Positions 35,635-42,926 of a stretch of 64,000 bases of DNA are shown here, one piece after another. The notes beneath the pieces were generated by a model. That model was not told the DNA's origin. It searched no databases and saw nothing but the letters and a program-made list of their open reading frames with translations. The translations under genes were made by a program, and so were the position numbers. The DNA is taken from positions 1 through 64,000 of the forward strand of contig NZ_JAENGP010000009.1 in assembly GCF_016595155.1 (NCBI RefSeq), in the 5' to 3' direction. Origin of the DNA: Advenella mandrilli (GTDB lineage: Bacteria; Pseudomonadota; Gammaproteobacteria; Burkholderiales; Burkholderiaceae_B). Positions within the stretch are counted from its first letter, which is position 1. Every line of letters begins with the position of its first letter.

Positions 35635-37263
35635 GTGGTCAATGCAAGCAGATTTCCTCTGTATCAAAAAAATCCTTGGTTTTTATGGGATTTCCTGATT
35701 TCCTTACTATTTGTATCTGCTCTTTGTTTTTTCTTTGAGCCATACTGGAATACCAACGATGATGTCGCCATGTCAATGGTGGCACACGGCTATGGGTTTG
35801 CCGCAGTCAGTTCACCAACTATAGTTTTTTCCAATGTTCTCTGGGGCCATCTGGTTCGCTCCATCCCTCAGATAAATGGGGTCTTAGGATATTCTATCGT
35901 CACTCTTGGCACACTGGTCGGAATAAGTACAGCTATATTATTCGTATTACGCCAACTTGGAATTGGCTTACTGCTATCTCTATTCATCCTATTATTTATA
36001 CTTGTACGCCCTGTACTTTTACCTCAATTTACCATTAATGCCGGCCTGCTTGCCGTAGCAGCCATTGCATGTTGGTCCCTTTATGAGCAGCAGGAAAAAA
36101 AATATGCCTTGTTAGCAGGATGTATGCTTGCTTTCTGCAGCTATCTTGTCCGTAACCATGAGTTCTTACTGATCATCCTCATTGCCTCACCATTCCTGCC
36201 CTGGTCAAAATTACTTAAAGACCGGGCAGCACAAGCGGCTGCAATCGTTCTTATAATCGCCATCAGTATTGCCACCTTTATTGACTATCAAGCCTACCAA
36301 GGCAGTGAATGGCAGGCATTCACTGCCTTAGACCCTGCCCGTGCACCATTCACCGACTTTCGGGCCGACATTCAACTCAATCAGCATCCGGAAATCCTGT
36401 CGCGACATGGTTACAGCACGAATGATATTAATTTAATTACAGAATGGTTCTTTGTTGATCCTGCTATTGCAAACCCGACGGCATTAAATGCAATGCTAAC
36501 TGAACTGGGTCCTCTCGCTGCCCAACCCAACTCGCTCATCAATGGTTGGGAGGGCATTCAGGCGCTTGCGCACCCTGTTTTGCTACCTAGTGTTGTGGCT
36601 GCCATATTGTTGCTTTTCATATTGCCAAGTCGAAAACTCTTCATAACTTGGGTACTGTGCCTTATGACCTTATTTACCTTAGGTCTGCTTGGTCGGCCGG
36701 GTGTACTGCGCGTTTATATTCCTGTGTTGGCTTTAATGTTAATTGCCCCATTCCTTGAACACTCTGCCCAGCACACACACAAGCGTTTATCCTGGCACCT
36801 GGCACAGGCAGTGATCATTGTCGCTGCAATCGTCAACACCCTACAGATTTTCTCTGATTCCAGGGCAACACAACAGTACTCAGAAGCAATCCGCAAGAAT
36901 CTGTCTGGTTTCCCGAATGATACCGTTGTAGCATGGGGCTTGGTATTTCCTTATGAAAATGTTTATCCGGTTCTAAAACAATCAGAGTCTGCCATGAAAT
37001 ACCAGCATTACAGTCTGGGAACAGATATCCTTGCGCCATTTTCACGGGCATTTCTTGAGGAAAAGAACGGTACGGGTATGATTGCGCGACTGATTTCCAA
37101 GGATGGTGTTCCTATTATTGCTGACGCCCCCCTGTTTAACCTGCTCGCGATTTACTGCAAAGAACATTTTGACGGGGATTTGGAAGAACTTGCCAGTCAG
37201 CAATATGGCCACATTAATCTTAGTTGGCGCCGATGCAATACCCAAAAAACTCAATCAGAGTAA
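35635..37263 (+). CDS. polytopic membrane protein, GT-C glycosyltransferase-like, unknown function
   Basis: This 542-residue protein has about ten hydrophobic segments. An acidic pair in the first periplasmic-side loop reads YWNTNDDVAMSMVAHGYG (about 42-59), as in GT-C lipid-phosphosugar-dependent glycosyltransferases, which use such residues for catalysis. A soluble stretch (about 200-300) and a final C-terminal soluble part (about 420-542) follow. I cannot name the family. The start used is GTG; no in-frame ATG lies near. It opens the operon with the 4-amino-sugar aminotransferase, ATP-grasp and ArnC-like genes, and may transfer the modified sugar in the periplasm. Confidence 0.75.
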   Translation: MVNASRFPLYQKNPWFLWDFLISLLFVSALCFFFEPYWNTNDDVAMSMVAHGYGFAAVSSPTIVFSNVLWGHLVRSIPQINGVLGYSIVTLGTLVGISTAILFVLRQLGIGLLLSLFILLFILVRPVLLPQFTINAGLLAVAAIACWSLYEQQEKKYALLAGCMLAFCSYLVRNHEFLLIILIASPFLPWSKLLKDRAAQAAAIVLIIAISIATFIDYQAYQGSEWQAFTALDPARAPFTDFRADIQLNQHPEILSRHGYSTNDINLITEWFFVDPAIANPTALNAMLTELGPLAAQPNSLINGWEGIQALAHPVLLPSVVAAILLLFILPSRKLFITWVLCLMTLFTLGLLGRPGVLRVYIPVLALMLIAPFLEHSAQHTHKRLSWHLAQAVIIVAAIVNTLQIFSDSRATQQYSEAIRKNLSGFPNDTVVAWGLVFPYENVYPVLKQSESAMKYQHYSLGTDILAPFSRAFLEEKNGTGMIARLISKDGVPIIADAPLFNLLAIYCKEHFDGDLEELASQQYGHINLSWRRCNTQKTQSE

Positions 37264-37318
37264 AGCCGGCTCAATGCAATGTCATGAACAATAATTAACG
37301 CAGATCACAAAAGGAAAA

Positions 37319-38458
37319 ATGATGAGTCAGAAAGTTCCATTCAATTGGCCCCATATGACGGGTAAAGAACTTCATTACATCGCGGAGGCACACCTGAATG
37401 GCAGTCTTGCCGGTGATGGCCCCTTCACAAAACGCTGTCACGCCTGGTTAGAGCAAAAAAGCGGTACCGCCAAGGCATTGCTCACACACTCCTGCACGGC
37501 TGCTTTAGAAATGTCCGCCCTATTGCTGGATATTAAACCTGGTGATGAAATCATCATGCCATCATATACTTTTGTGTCAACAGCCAATGCCTTCGTGCTT
37601 CGCGGTGGTGTTCCGGTCTTCGTTGATATTCGAAACGACACCTTGAACATTGATGAAACCCTCATTGAGGCAGCGATCACCCCGCGTACACGAGCCATCG
37701 TCGCAGTACATTATGCCGGTGTTTCCTGCGAAATGGACACCATTATGGAAGTTGCCAAACGCCACCACCTTCGGGTAGTTGAAGATGCTGCCCAAGGCTT
37801 AATGTCGTACTACAAAGGACGGGCGCTAGGCAGTATTGGTGACCTGGGAACATACAGCTTTCATGAGACAAAAAATGTCATTTCCGGAGAGGGCGGTGCA
37901 TTATTGGTCAATGATCCTGACTTGAAGCTGCGTGCAGAAATCATCCGTGAGAAAGGGACGGACCGCAGCCGTTTCTTTCGTGGAGAAATCGATAAATATA
38001 CCTGGCAAGATATAGGTTCTTCATTTTTACCAGGAGAGTTGATCGCCGCTTTCTTATGGGCCCAGTTTGAAGAAGCCGAACGTATCACAACGCAACGGCT
38101 GGCAAGCTGGCAGCACTATCACGGTCAACTTGAAACGCTTGAGGCCAAGGGAGTACTGCGTCGGCCAATCGTACCAGAGTCCTGTCAACACAACGCACAT
38201 ATGTACTACGTACTGCTAGCACCGGAAATTAACAGGCAAGAAATTTTAGCCAAGTTGAAGCAACAAGGAATTTTGTCTGTATTCCACTACATCCCCTTGC
38301 ACTCTTCACCTGCTGGCTTAAAGTACTGTAAGACTCATGGCGATCTCGAGGTAACGGTTCGTCAATCCGAACAATTGATTCGATTACCGCTTTGGGTAGG
38401 TCTTACTACCATGCTGCAAGACAAGATTGTTGAAGTTTTATGTGATGCCGTGAACTGA
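37319..38458 (+). CDS. wecE: dTDP-4-amino-4,6-dideoxygalactose transaminase (WecE/RffA type)
   Basis: This 379-residue DegT/DnrJ/EryC1/StrS aminotransferase closely follows WecE: VPFNWPHMTGKELHYI at the start, LLTHSCTAALEMSALLLDI, DEIIMPSYTFVSTANAFVL-type motif, VEDAAQG, and PLP lysine K185 in FHETKNVISGEGG. WecE aminates dTDP-4-keto-6-deoxyglucose with glutamate to dTDP-4-amino-4,6-dideoxygalactose (dTDP-Fuc4N). RfbA and RfbB, encoded on the left, make that substrate. No wecD acetyltransferase or wecF is present; an ATP-grasp gene follows instead. AAAGGAAAA precedes the double ATG; the second ATG at 37322 is equally possible. Confidence 0.93.
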   Translation: MMSQKVPFNWPHMTGKELHYIAEAHLNGSLAGDGPFTKRCHAWLEQKSGTAKALLTHSCTAALEMSALLLDIKPGDEIIMPSYTFVSTANAFVLRGGVPVFVDIRNDTLNIDETLIEAAITPRTRAIVAVHYAGVSCEMDTIMEVAKRHHLRVVEDAAQGLMSYYKGRALGSIGDLGTYSFHETKNVISGEGGALLVNDPDLKLRAEIIREKGTDRSRFFRGEIDKYTWQDIGSSFLPGELIAAFLWAQFEEAERITTQRLASWQHYHGQLETLEAKGVLRRPIVPESCQHNAHMYYVLLAPEINRQEILAKLKQQGILSVFHYIPLHSSPAGLKYCKTHGDLEVTVRQSEQLIRLPLWVGLTTMLQDKIVEVLCDAVN

Positions 38459-38629
38459 TATTATCGCCATGAGCGTCAAAGTGCCCATATTCCCAAGACC
38501 GGTCTTGTCAATAAAAACCTGGAGCAAAGACAAGCTCAAAAATACGCTACAATCAGTAAAAAAAGTTACCTGTCAAAAATAAAATAATTCAATATCAAAC
38601 ACCCATGCAACTTTAGAGGGGAGCATTTC

Positions 38630-39922
38630 ATGGAGAGGCACCGGTCAAAAATCACGGCTGACTCAGTGGTATCTGTATCAAGCGCGGTAGACAAATCTGG
38701 CTCATCACAAAACACCATATTATTTCTCGGTGCCAGTTCCCAACAACTGGCACCGATCAATTATGCACGGCAAGCCGGGTTTAAAATCATTACATGTGAT
38801 AATCGACCTCACAATCCAGGCCACAAACTGGCAGATTGTTCTTACGATATAAGTACAACTGCTTTGCAAGACATTTGCGATAAGGCCGAAGAGCAGGAAG
38901 TTGATGCCGTTATTGCCTATGGTACCGATGTCGGTGCTCCCACCGCGGCCTGGGTCAGCGAACGTCTGGGCCTGAATGGCAACCCATACAATGCCGTCAT
39001 CACCTTGACCGATAAAGGCAAATTCCGCCAATTTCAGAAAGAGAAAAAGCACTTCACTCCCAAGTTCTTGATTTTAAATCAGGAGCGCTTGAAAAATGAA
39101 GCCGACTTACCTGCAAAGATTCTTGAAGAACTGGATCTTCCCCTTATTATCAAGCCGGTTGATGCCAGTGGTAGCAGGGGTATTAACCGTGTCCATGAAA
39201 AGGAACAATTGCAAAATGCCCTGGCACTTGCCACTGAAAACTCAAGAAGTGGCGACATCATTATTGAAGAGATGATTCCCTATATAGGTTATCAAATCTG
39301 TGGTGAAGGTTTTTTGCATAATGGAAAAATTATCTTTCATGCATTTGCCGATGAACACTTTACACCTGGTATATCACCCCCCGTTGGTGAAACCTTCCCC
39401 AGTTCAGCAAGTGAAGCACAGGAGCAAAAAGCGGTTGGCGTCCTCCAGGACATTTTCAGTACATTAGGCATGCGCAAGGGGCCATTTAATTTCGATTTGT
39501 TTTACCTGCCCAATGGTGAAGTATTTGTTATTGAAATCGGTCCCCGTAACGGTGGCAACCGGATGCCGGAAGCCATTGCCAATGCTTACGGGGTCGATAT
39601 GATCGCAGCAACCGTCGAGTCTGCTCTGGGTAACGATGTACAACTTGAAAGGCAATGGCTTCGTTATAGCGCAACCTATTCTGTCCATAGTAAAAAACCA
39701 GGCATATTTGAACGTGTTGAATACGATCCAAAAATCCAGCCACATATCGTCAATGAACAAATGTTTGTCAAACCCGGTGAAAAGGTACAAAGGTTTTCAC
39801 AGGGCAGTGACATGCTCGGCTGTCTGATTCTGACATTCGACAGCCAGGATCAAATGATCTCAATGATGCAAGACATGGATCAGCTTATCCAGGTCTTGGT
39901 TAATGATGAGGATATCCACTGA
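38630..39922 (+). CDS. ATP-grasp ligase of unknown substrate
   Basis: This 430-residue protein has the carbamoyl-phosphate-synthase-like ATP-grasp layout. A pre-ATP-grasp Rossmann part (about 29-125) starts LFLGASSQQLAPINYARQAG, the ATP loop is IIKPVDASGSRGI (173-185), and the metal-binding end is FVIEIGPRNGGN (299-310, E302). ATP-grasp enzymes join a carboxylate to an amine through an acyl phosphate. PurT-type members use formate. In this operon the obvious amine is the 4-amino group of the WecE product, so it could N-acylate or N-formylate the sugar nucleotide; this is inference. A strong GAGGGGAG precedes the ATG. The GT2 gene follows after one base. Confidence 0.85.
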   Translation: MERHRSKITADSVVSVSSAVDKSGSSQNTILFLGASSQQLAPINYARQAGFKIITCDNRPHNPGHKLADCSYDISTTALQDICDKAEEQEVDAVIAYGTDVGAPTAAWVSERLGLNGNPYNAVITLTDKGKFRQFQKEKKHFTPKFLILNQERLKNEADLPAKILEELDLPLIIKPVDASGSRGINRVHEKEQLQNALALATENSRSGDIIIEEMIPYIGYQICGEGFLHNGKIIFHAFADEHFTPGISPPVGETFPSSASEAQEQKAVGVLQDIFSTLGMRKGPFNFDLFYLPNGEVFVIEIGPRNGGNRMPEAIANAYGVDMIAATVESALGNDVQLERQWLRYSATYSVHSKKPGIFERVEYDPKIQPHIVNEQMFVKPGEKVQRFSQGSDMLGCLILTFDSQDQMISMMQDMDQLIQVLVNDEDIH

Positions 39923-39923
39923 T

Positions 39924-40883
39924 ATGACAGTACCTGAAATATCCATTGTTGCAACCATGTATAAATCACAGGACTACGTAGTTGAATTTTGTGAGCGTGT
40001 GAATGCAGCCATGAGCCTCTTGGGCAAATCCTTTGAAATCATTCTGGTCAATGATGGTTCCCCGGACCGTTCTGCAGAAATCGCCAGGGAATGCTGTGAC
40101 AGATTCGGAAATGTTATTCTCGTCGACTTGTCGAGAAACTTCGGCCATCACCAGGCAATGATGGCGGGATTACGTCACGCAACAGGCAATTACATTTTCC
40201 TGATCGACTCCGATCTCGAAGAAGAACCGGAATGGATCCTACAGTTCTGGCCAAAACTGTTCGAAGATAACTGTGATGTCATTTACGGTGTACAAGCCTC
40301 ACGTCGAGGCAATCTAATGTCCAAAATAAGCGGGCGACTTTATTACCAAGCCACCCGACTTCTCACGGGTCTGCCAATGCCTTTTGACCTGGTTACCGCA
40401 CGTCTGATGACACGTAATTATGTCGATGCACTGCTTCAATTTAAGGAGCGTGAAATAGACATTGCTGCGCTTTGGGTATTGACGGGCTTCAAGCAGCAAG
40501 CCTTTCCCGTCACCAAGCACGACAACAGTCCGACCACATACACGCTAAGTAAAAAAATCGCCCTGCTAATAGACTCCATTACTTCCTATAGCAATCGCCC
40601 ATTGCTTGGCATTTTTTATTTTGGCGCCATCATGGCCATGGTTTCCAGTGCCTTCGCGTTTTACCTTATCCTTAACCGTATTTTCTTTAATTCATCACTT
40701 GAAGGCTGGACTTCGGTCATGGTGTCTATCTGGCTGATTGGCGGCTTGATTATTTCTTTCATAGGAATAATCGGAATCTACCTGGCCAAGGTTTTCTCGG
40801 AAACCAAACAACGCCCACTCATGATCGTCAAAGAAATATATCCAGGTAAGCACTTGAGCAACCAAGGGAAGAACTATGATTAA
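39924..40883 (+). CDS. ArnC/GtrB/DPM1-like polyprenyl-phosphate glycosyltransferase (GT2)
   Basis: This 319-residue enzyme has an N-terminal GT2 domain starting PEISIVATMYKSQDYVVEF, with VNDGSPDRS and DSDLE (95-99) for metal and nucleotide binding and LSRNFGHHQAMMAGL. Two C-terminal membrane helices (about 225-250 and 265-290) and a short tail complete it. This is the plan of ArnC and GtrB, which transfer a sugar from a nucleotide donor to undecaprenyl phosphate. Here the donor may be a dTDP-4-amino-6-deoxysugar. I start at ATG 39924, just after the ATP-grasp stop. An in-frame ATG at 39903 would overlap that gene and lacks a ribosome binding site. Confidence 0.9.
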   Translation: MTVPEISIVATMYKSQDYVVEFCERVNAAMSLLGKSFEIILVNDGSPDRSAEIARECCDRFGNVILVDLSRNFGHHQAMMAGLRHATGNYIFLIDSDLEEEPEWILQFWPKLFEDNCDVIYGVQASRRGNLMSKISGRLYYQATRLLTGLPMPFDLVTARLMTRNYVDALLQFKEREIDIAALWVLTGFKQQAFPVTKHDNSPTTYTLSKKIALLIDSITSYSNRPLLGIFYFGAIMAMVSSAFAFYLILNRIFFNSSLEGWTSVMVSIWLIGGLIISFIGIIGIYLAKVFSETKQRPLMIVKEIYPGKHLSNQGKNYD

Positions 40884-41529
40884 CGAGTACCTGAAACAGA
40901 ACCGGTCTGTTATTCAACGTGCCCAAACCTTCAATAATGACCAGCTTGAACGTCACGCCATCTCCCCGCAGGGTGTTGGCTGGAACGGTGAAGAATCACA
41001 ATCTATCCGCTATGAACAACTGCTTCGTATTTTACCGTCTGCGCCCGATACAGGCATTACGATCAACGATGTAGGCTGTGGTTATGGCTTCCTGTGGCAC
41101 ATGTTATCCGACAACAACAATATTGTTAAATATCGTGGCTATGATATTTCAGACAATGCGTTGGTCACATCTGCCCGAGCACAAATGAGCGCAGCCGATG
41201 ACCGGGTTGAATTCCACCATTTATCGGATATTGAAATTGCCGATTACTCGGTCGCCAGCGGAATTTTCGGCATGCGGTTTGACTTCGAACCAACCGAGTG
41301 GCATGCATATATCCTTGATACACTTGATGTCCTGGATCAATACAGTCGTCATGGATTCGCATTCAATATGCTAACTTCCTACTCGGATCCAGACAAACTG
41401 AAGAATGATTTATACTATGCGGATCCCTGCCTCTACTTCGATATCTGCAAGCGCAAATACGCCAGAAATGTTGCATTACTGCATGATTATGGACTTTATG
41501 ATTTCACCATTTTGGTAAGAAAAACGTGA
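40876..41529 (+). CDS. class I SAM-dependent methyltransferase
   Basis: This 217-residue protein shows the SAM-binding motif I INDVGCGYGFLWHML (about 56-70), followed by YRGYDISDNALVTSAR with the ribose-binding acidic residue. It has a NFNMLTSYSDPDK-like stretch (AFNMLTSYSDPDK) near residue 160 and a C-terminal strand YDFTILVRK. It overlaps the GT2 gene by 8 bases and the NodB-like gene by 4 bases (GTGA), so it belongs to the sugar-modification operon. It could methylate the amino sugar or its acyl group; no substrate can be read from the sequence. Confidence 0.82.
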   Translation: MINEYLKQNRSVIQRAQTFNNDQLERHAISPQGVGWNGEESQSIRYEQLLRILPSAPDTGITINDVGCGYGFLWHMLSDNNNIVKYRGYDISDNALVTSARAQMSAADDRVEFHHLSDIEIADYSVASGIFGMRFDFEPTEWHAYILDTLDVLDQYSRHGFAFNMLTSYSDPDKLKNDLYYADPCLYFDICKRKYARNVALLHDYGLYDFTILVRKT

Positions 41530-42473
41530 GCATATCCACCCGGCTCAACTCTTCCCCTGAAGATCTGCCTGTTTACTTAACTATTGATGTTGGTCCCACT
41601 GATGCGGTAATGGGTCATGGTCATGCTGCAGCCCCTTCATGGGAAGTCACCTTCCAGGGTCTTGAATCCCTGTTCAAAACCATTCCCTTCCTTGAACAAC
41701 AGATACAACGTGCTTTGCCAGTCACCTGGTTTGTCAGGGCTGATCGATTTATTCATCATCAGTTCGGTGATCGCCTCGCTATTATCAATCGTTTCCTGGA
41801 TAACATGGGCAAACTGATCCATGATGATGGGCATGAATTGGGCTGGATGCCACAATTACCTTCCGGTCAGGCCAATGGGATCATGTATGAAGACCTGCTC
41901 AACACTTGCCAGGCTGTTAGAAGCATTGTGCCAACTCTGAACAGTGTCCGCATGGGGGATTGCTACCATGATAATACCAGCATGCAAGTGCTCAATCAGC
42001 TGGGCATTCGCTTTGATAGCTCTGCCCTGCCTGGCCGGGTGAAACATGATGCTGGCTGGTGCATGGATTGGCAAAAAACGCCACAATTTGCCTACCATCC
42101 TTGTCATGATGACTACCGTCTTGCCGGGCACCCCGCAATGGACATACTGGAAGTGCCACTGTCAGTCGCCCCCATTTTGGCTCCTTACGATTCAGTAGCC
42201 TTATTGCGTTACCTGAACCCCTGTTATGGTACTGATATCTGGTCTCAGGGATTCAATGAACTCATTGCAACAGCACCTTATATGGTGCTTATTTTGCATC
42301 CTGATGAACTGGTATCACGCAACACTCCGGGCCATCCACTTGTATCGTACTCACAAGAAACCCTCATCAACAATATCCTTAACATGATTGATAGAGCGTC
42401 CCTCCTGGGGCGAAAAATCTCTTTTCAAACCATCGGCCATTTTAACCCGGCAAACCAATTCACCATTTATTGA
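41526..42473 (+). CDS. NodB/WalW-like polysaccharide deacetylase-fold protein, altered active site
   Basis: This 315-residue protein has a polysaccharide-deacetylase-like fold. LPVYLTIDVGPTD (D21, D26) replaces the TFDDG motif, DGHELGWMPQ (H103) replaces HTxxH so the second histidine is not evident, MGDCYHDN stands at motif 3, and LILHPDELV is close to the C-terminal LxxH. The position in the operon corresponds to ArnD, which deformylates undecaprenyl-phosphate-Ara4FN. It may remove an acyl group from the lipid-linked amino sugar, or it may be a divergent hydrolase. GTG is the start, overlapping the methyltransferase stop. Confidence 0.7.
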   Translation: MSISTRLNSSPEDLPVYLTIDVGPTDAVMGHGHAAAPSWEVTFQGLESLFKTIPFLEQQIQRALPVTWFVRADRFIHHQFGDRLAIINRFLDNMGKLIHDDGHELGWMPQLPSGQANGIMYEDLLNTCQAVRSIVPTLNSVRMGDCYHDNTSMQVLNQLGIRFDSSALPGRVKHDAGWCMDWQKTPQFAYHPCHDDYRLAGHPAMDILEVPLSVAPILAPYDSVALLRYLNPCYGTDIWSQGFNELIATAPYMVLILHPDELVSRNTPGHPLVSYSQETLINNILNMIDRASLLGRKISFQTIGHFNPANQFTIY

Positions 42474-42517
42474 ACTTCCTCCCCCACAAGCTTAACAAAA
42501 TCCAAAGGATCAACCAT

Positions 42518-42895
42518 ATGCCATTTCGTTTCACTGACCACCTCTACATTTTTGCGACCATCGCCTTCACCGTCTATGGGCAGCTAATCCTTAAATGGCG
42601 AATGGTACAACTGGGTGAGATGCCTGTCGCATCTGCTGCGAAACTCAAGTTTCTCATCATGGCCGTATTTGACCCGGCTATCTTTTCAGGCTTTTTCGCC
42701 GCGTTCCTGGCTTCTCTGGCATGGATGGCGGCAATGACGAAATTTGAACTCAGTTATGCTTATCCTTTCATGAGCCTGAATTTCGTCATCGTTTTACTGC
42801 TCAGTGCATGGTTACTGCATGAACCAATCACCATGAATAAAACCATTGGAATGGTGCTAATTGTTGCAGGCACCATCATAGCAAGCCGAACATAA
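42518..42895 (+). CDS. SMR/EamA-like four-helix membrane protein (ArnE/ArnF-like flippase subunit)
   Basis: This 125-residue protein has four hydrophobic helices, with YGQLILKWRMV after the first helix and LSYAYPFMSLNFVIVLLLSA in the third. The end is TIGMVLIVAGTIIASR. These features are typical of ArnE/ArnF and other small multidrug-resistance-like proteins. ArnE/ArnF flip undecaprenyl-phosphate-Ara4N to the periplasm, and this one could flip the lipid-linked sugar made by the upstream GT2. I use the ATG at 42518, which has AAAGGA 8 bases upstream. A TTG at 42470 overlapping the previous stop would add 16 hydrophilic residues. It ends the operon. Confidence 0.8.
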   Translation: MPFRFTDHLYIFATIAFTVYGQLILKWRMVQLGEMPVASAAKLKFLIMAVFDPAIFSGFFAAFLASLAWMAAMTKFELSYAYPFMSLNFVIVLLLSAWLLHEPITMNKTIGMVLIVAGTIIASRT

Positions 42896-42926
42896 CGCGA
42901 TGGAAACACGTTAAGCCGGCAAGCTT

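Noticed and set aside
38494-38507. Perfect palindrome CAAGACCGGTCTTG between wecE and the ATP-grasp gene
   Set aside because: It is too short and has no loop or T-run for a terminator, and no second copy was noticed to support an operator; left unassigned.
39903-39923. Upstream ATG of the ArnC-like GT2 gene
   Set aside because: It lies inside the ATP-grasp gene without a ribosome binding site; the ATG at 39924 gives the standard GT2 N-terminus.
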